A program made the translations under genes and the position numbers. From Flavobacteriaceae bacterium (lineage in GTDB: Bacteria > Bacteroidota > Bacteroidia > Flavobacteriales > Flavobacteriaceae), in contig JAMOMG010000239.1 of assembly GCA_027068695.1 (NCBI GenBank), forward strand, positions 1 through 7,772: a DNA stretch of 7,772 nucleotides. The letters run 5' to 3'. Positions 5,164-7,772 of this stretch are shown here, piece by piece. Under the pieces are notes generated by a model. The model was not told where the DNA came from. It ran no database searches and was given only the letters and a program-made list of their open reading frames with translations. Every line of letters begins with the position of its first letter. Positions within the stretch are counted from its first letter, which is position 1.

Positions 5164-5201
5164 AGTTGACAAACTATATATATTATGGTAAACTGTCAAC
5201 T
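5164..5201. promoter_or_regulatory. Inverted-repeat operator between divergent genes
   Basis: AGTTGACA (5164-5171) and TGTCAACT (5194-5201) are perfect 8-bp inverted arms 22 bases apart. Each arm contains TTGACA, a consensus -35, facing the other. The plus-strand TTGACA has TAAACT 17 bases on (5189-5194) and could drive the gene at 5273; the minus-strand TTGACA has TATAGT 15 bases on. The site is well placed for autoregulation by the XRE domain encoded next to it, which is an inference. Confidence 0.55.
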
Positions 5202-5272
5202 TAAAGTCACTTGATGGTTATAGACCCAGATTCAGACACTAAACAAAACTAAATAAACTTGAAAGGAAAACG

Positions 5273-5485
5273 ATGGCAAAAAACATAATAGGTAATCATG
5301 ATGATGATAAAGGTGGCAATGCTACATATAATATCCCAGGTAGAGGTTCAAACATACCAAGAGAAACTATTGTAAAAGAAGTTAAAGCAGGAAAACACCC
5401 AAATCATACAACAACTATAATTAATAGTAAAGAATATATAAAAGCTAAACCAAACCCCAAAACTAATGATAATGTAAATCGTTAG
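5273..5485 (+). CDS. Small protein, DUF3892-like, 70 aa
   Basis: ATG 5273 follows GAAAGGA (AGGA 5264-5267) with about five bases of spacing. The protein is hydrophilic, with GGNATYNIPGRG (residues ~14-25), ETIVKEVKAGKHPNH (~31-45) and a C-terminal KEYIKAKPNPKTNDNVN. The final motif (a short strand, then K/R-x-N-P, then a D-N-N end) recalls small DUF3892 proteins, whose function is unknown; assignment is from memory. There is no signal peptide or membrane segment. It is transcribed divergently from xre-immA and shares its control region, so it may belong to the same module, as antitoxin, accessory or cargo. A strong hairpin without a T-run begins five bases after its TAG. The gene looks intact. 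Confidence 0.72.
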   Translation: MAKNIIGNHDDDKGGNATYNIPGRGSNIPRETIVKEVKAGKHPNHTTTIINSKEYIKAKPNPKTNDNVNR

Positions 5486-5489
5486 TTTT

Positions 5490-5528
5490 ACACGATGCTT
5501 AGTATAAATTAACTACTAAACATCGTGT
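5490..5528 (+). repeat. 15-bp stem hairpin after the DUF3892-like gene
   Basis: 5490-5504 (ACACGATGCTTAGTA) pairs with 5514-5528 (TACTAAACATCGTGT) with one C/A mismatch and a 9-base loop. It starts five bases after the gene's stop codon. TATACGGGAG follows rather than a T-run, so it would protect a 3' end or act as a weak terminator at best. Confidence 0.75.
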
Positions 5529-5594
5529 TATACGGGAGTATTTAAATTGATGCTTTTAACGATTATTAGCTAACTACACCATAGATAAAAATAA

Positions 5595-5640
5595 CCTATA
5601 CAGAGGTGCAACACTTCTACATGTTGTACCTTTGTAGGGG
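5595..5640 (+). repeat. 19-bp stem hairpin
   Basis: 5595-5613 pairs with 5622-5640 around loop CTTCTACA. Read as plus-strand RNA there are three G-U pairs and one mismatch, all other positions being Watson-Crick. It ends in GTAGGGGG with no T-run. On the minus strand the wobbles become A-C mismatches, so the plus-strand form is favoured. Confidence 0.7.
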
Positions 5641-5700
5641 GACAAATCTCAAAAGTGAGGTTGATGAAATAATTCATAATAAATTGATTAAATGACGATC

Positions 5701-5797
5701 TCCGACCTTATTATTTGGCTATCAACTGCACACAAACTATTATAACGAGATAATTTGTACGAAAAGTTGTGAGGTGGCAGGTCAAAAAATGGGTCAG
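5701..5797. repeat. Diverged third copy of the intergenic hairpin repeat
   Basis: This segment aligns without gaps to 2615-2711 and 6139-6235 with 15 differences in 97 bases. The stem (5730-5740 with 5750-5760) differs at three positions, and all three give G-U wobble pairs on the minus strand but mismatches on the plus strand. Similarity stops at both ends: no OB-fold ORF lies on the left and no hsdR tail on the right, so the repeat is a unit separable from those genes. Confidence 0.85.
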
Positions 5798-5870
5798 GTT
5801 TGGGACTAAATTTTGTTTTGTTTACTAAAGGGACATAGATATAACAACTGAATAAAAAGTATCGAGGAAA

Positions 5871-5918
5871 ATGGAAGTTATACTAAGCAATATAGTAACA
5901 GTTACTCTGAGTTTATAA
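5871..5918 (+). pseudogene. Possible gene start cut by the repeat junction
   Basis: ATG 5871 is preceded by GAGG with short spacing. Fifteen codons, MEVILSNIVTVTLSL, run to a TAA that straddles the junction at 5914/5915. The hydrophobic text could begin a membrane protein or signal sequence whose remainder was lost when the repeat was placed here. Chance is a fair alternative. Confidence 0.2.
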
Positions 5919-6173
5919 TAATGAGTCTTCATATTTAATATCAAATATTGCTGCTGTGTTAGAACTAGATAAACGGTCATCTTTATTTGCTTTAGCAAAT
6001 AACATTATACGGTCATGACCAAATCCAATTTTTGATATTGACTCTACATAAACATCCCATATTACCCTTTTACCAATTGATGTTTCTTCGATTTTTATTT
6101 TTTGTAATTCTGTAATATCATCATTATTCCATTGATTATCCGACCTTATTATTTGGATATCATCTTCACACAA
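5913..6173 (-). pseudogene. 3'-truncated second copy of the OB-fold ORF
   Basis: The first 86 codons are identical in DNA to those of the ORF at 2290-2649; the frame then ends at a TAA formed by the junction at 5914/5915. The last third, including the LQKGDKITINGKIS strands needed to close the barrel, is missing, so it cannot fold as the full copy does. It follows the intact hsdR by about 105 bases and carries the same hairpin (6168-6198). Confidence 0.88.
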
Positions 6174-6399
6174 ACTATTATAACTTGATAGTTTGTGTAA
6201 AAAGTTGTAAGGGGTTGGGTCAAAAAATGCGTCAGAAAAGTGGCAATATCAAAATATTACGATTATAAATATATATTTTACAACGACAAGTTTGAACTAT
6301 TATCAACCTTATCGATTAAATCAATAACTCTATAAATTTCTTCTTGCTCTTCTTCACTTAAGTTTTCAAACTCATTTGCTAGTGGATGTATATCGCTAA
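5915..6399. repeat. 485-bp perfect direct repeat, right copy
   Basis: Identical to 2391-2875. This copy is continuous on its right with the intact hsdR reading frame, so it is in the native context for the hsdR tail. At its left edge the OB-fold ORF is cut off and unrelated sequence begins. Confidence 0.97.
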
Positions 6400-7772
6400 C
6401 AAGTACTTCTTTTACATCAACTAGTGATTTATTTATACCAATATATTTTTTTCCAAAGAGTCTGTTTTTTATCTTATTGATTATCTCTGTTTGCTTTTGA
6501 GTATAACTACCTTTTGATATGAAGTTATCAAAAATTCTATTGGCAACATCCTTCTTTGAACTGTTTAAAATTTTATGTATTAAAGTTCCAAAGTCATTAT
6601 TGCTATTCATTTTATCTTCAACAATTTTATCAATGTCAAAAACATGATATTTTAACTCATCAATATCAACATCAGTTATTAACTCACTCTTTTGCAAATC
6701 TTTTATGACACGAAGCTCTTGGATATAAGCATCCCATACTTTTTGCAGTTCTGTTTTTATAGAAGTTTTATCGATATAGTCATCACTAGATAAGTCTCTT
6801 ACCTCTATAACTTTATCTGAAAATGTTGTTTTAACAAGAGTCACTCCTTTGCTGAGTGATAGATTAGAAAGATGTTCAAGAGAGTTTCTCACAACTTCCA
6901 AATCTTCTATACTCTCATCCAAAGCAAAAGCATCATTGATAACGTTGTCAATAGTTTCTATCTTTTCTTGTATCGCTTTTACATTGTTTGATTTTGATTT
7001 TAAGATAACGCATCTAGATTTTATCTCTTTTATAAAAGTCTCTGGATTTTTATCTTTCAAGATAGCCTCTTGAGCATTTAAAACCAACATCTGAAATCTT
7101 TGAACTTCAAAGTCAGTATCGTCTTCAATATATTCTGATATGACTTTTAACATATTAAATATATCATCTGTTATATACTTCAAATCAACACGCTGTAACT
7201 CTTCTACTATGTGCTTATGCTTCTTTAAATAGTACTGAGATGCATCTAAAGCATAAACTTGTGATTGCACTATCATAAATATCTTATCTTTTAAATCACT
7301 CTGAGGCATCTCTCGTAGCAGTTTGACTCGTTTTAAAAATAGCCTCTCTTTTAGGGAACTTGTTTTTTGAGAAGGAAGTCCTTTTGCATGTATATCAAAG
7401 TAAGAAAAATTCGCACAAAAATCAAAGATATTAAAACTCTGTTTATCTTGCCCTTCTCCAAAAATATTAGGGCATAGTCTTGTCCCTCGCCCTATCATTT
7501 GCCAAAATTTTATCTTAGATTTTACGGGTTTAAAAAAGACAAGATTCAAAAGTTCTGGTATATCTATGCCAGTATCAAGCATATCCACACTTATTGCTAT
7601 TTGAGGGTATTTATTTGGATTTTTGAAGTTATCTATCAGAGTATCTACATGAGAAATCTCACTATGGATTATCTGAGCTTCTTCACTTTTAGAAGGATAA
7701 AGCAAGTCAAATACCTCTTTGATATACTCTGCATGAGCCTTACTTTTTGCAAATATGATAGTTTTACCTATC
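6278..7772 (-). CDS. hsdR: Type I restriction enzyme R subunit (HsdR), C-terminal part
   Basis: A 5'-truncated gene, about 497 codons, open to the right edge and ending at TAA 6280-6278. HsdR is the ATP-driven DNA translocase and nuclease of type I restriction systems, working with HsdM and HsdS. Visible are the end of the second RecA-like helicase lobe: GKTIIFAKSKAHAEYI near the edge, motif V in VDMLDTGIDIPELLNLV, motif VI in QMIGRGTRL, then the FNIFDFCANFSYFD segment typical of EcoEI-like R subunits. About 400 helical residues follow (the region matching EcoEI_R_C), with a Glu-rich C-terminus. No stop or frameshift is visible, so it may be functional. The nuclease domain and helicase motifs I-III should lie beyond 7772. 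Its tail is duplicated at 2754-2875. No hsdM or hsdS is in the window. Confidence 0.93.
   Translation of the reverse strand, partial: IGKTIIFAKSKAHAEYIKEVFDLLYPSKSEEAQIIHSEISHVDTLIDNFKNPNKYPQIAISVDMLDTGIDIPELLNLVFFKPVKSKIKFWQMIGRGTRLCPNIFGEGQDKQSFNIFDFCANFSYFDIHAKGLPSQKTSSLKERLFLKRVKLLREMPQSDLKDKIFMIVQSQVYALDASQYYLKKHKHIVEELQRVDLKYITDDIFNMLKVISEYIEDDTDFEVQRFQMLVLNAQEAILKDKNPETFIKEIKSRCVILKSKSNNVKAIQEKIETIDNVINDAFALDESIEDLEVVRNSLEHLSNLSLSKGVTLVKTTFSDKVIEVRDLSSDDYIDKTSIKTELQKVWDAYIQELRVIKDLQKSELITDVDIDELKYHVFDIDKIVEDKMNSNNDFGTLIHKILNSSKKDVANRIFDNFISKGSYTQKQTEIINKIKNRLFGKKYIGINKSLVDVKEVLVSDIHPLANEFENLSEEEQEEIYRVIDLIDKVDNSSNLSL

Larger units (their letters stand above)
5486..5914. other. Non-coding, hairpin-rich stretch up to the repeat junction
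   Basis: No gene of normal size is present. In order the stretch holds a hairpin at 5490-5528, a long hairpin at 5595-5640, a diverged copy of the hsdR-downstream repeat (5701-5797), a truncated micro-ORF (5871-5918), a perfect 13-base palindrome AGTAACAGTTACT (5894-5906), then the abrupt junction at 5914/5915 with the 485-bp repeat. The density of inverted repeats suggests ends of mobile elements, structured RNAs, or both. Confidence 0.7.

Noticed and set aside
5107..5199. 31-residue N-terminal extension of xre-immA
   Set aside because: It covers the operator, -10 element and ribosome binding site; ATG 5106 begins the helix-turn-helix as usual in the family.
5490..5797. Integron attC sites
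   Set aside because: The hairpins look attC-like in size, but no paired RYYYAAC and GTTRRRY core sites were found at the stem ends, and no integrase or cassette array is present.
6849..7073. 74-codon plus-strand frame
   Set aside because: Antisense shadow of hsdR; Ser/Phe/Ile-rich and without start signals.
1..7772. CRISPR array, tRNA or rRNA genes
   Set aside because: No regularly spaced short repeats, cloverleaf patterns or rRNA-like sequence were seen on either strand.

Overview
The window is very AT-rich and, by codon use and protein character, most resembles a Campylobacterota chromosome (Arcobacter or Sulfurimonas-like). That assignment is an inference from style and gene families, not a search result. 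No rRNA, tRNA or CRISPR array was seen. The window divides into a small housekeeping block at the left and a scrambled accessory or defence block covering the rest.

Left block (1-1276). At the edge are two overlapping short reading frames of uncertain status, one perhaps a transposase remnant. Then comes a clear cold-shock protein gene (582-800) with a near-perfect intrinsic terminator. Two tiny lysine-rich protein genes follow (33 aa at 969-1070 and 46 aa at 1136-1276), each with a ribosome binding site. From 1277 to 1579 there are only doubtful small frames and one hairpin.

Right block (1580-7772), almost all on the minus strand. A DUF4160/DUF2442 pair lies at 1580-2051, and its DUF4160 gene is interrupted by an in-frame TAG. 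Next is an OB-fold-like ORF (2290-2649). Then comes a restriction-modification graveyard: a C-terminal scrap of a type I HsdR (2754-2875) is joined out of frame to the N-terminal part of a type III Mod methyltransferase (2876-3313), and a decayed HsdR N-terminus (3454-3590) follows. That HsdR start overlaps the stop of an intact PIN-domain gene (3587-4069), which is itself coupled through a one-base overlap to an XRE-ImmA/IrrE regulator-protease gene (4069-5106). A small DUF3892-like gene (5273-5485) diverges from xre-immA across a 166-bp control region with an inverted repeat. A 430-bp non-coding stretch with several hairpins follows. Last is the 3' half of an apparently intact hsdR (6278-7772), running off the right edge.

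The key structural fact is a perfect 485-bp direct repeat (2391-2875 and 5915-6399) holding the HsdR tail, an intergenic hairpin and part of the OB-fold ORF. The right copy is continuous with the intact hsdR and the left copy with the complete OB-fold ORF, so the 3,039 bp between them (2876-5914) look inserted or duplicated. A third, about 85% identical copy of the intergenic hairpin portion lies at 5701-5797; its differences in the stem keep minus-strand pairing by G-U wobbles.

The gene order xre-immA, PIN, hsdR suggests these once formed one operon, with the protease-regulator and PIN nuclease guarding or supplementing a type I restriction enzyme. Tandem duplication and decay, or integration of a circle, would give the present arrangement.
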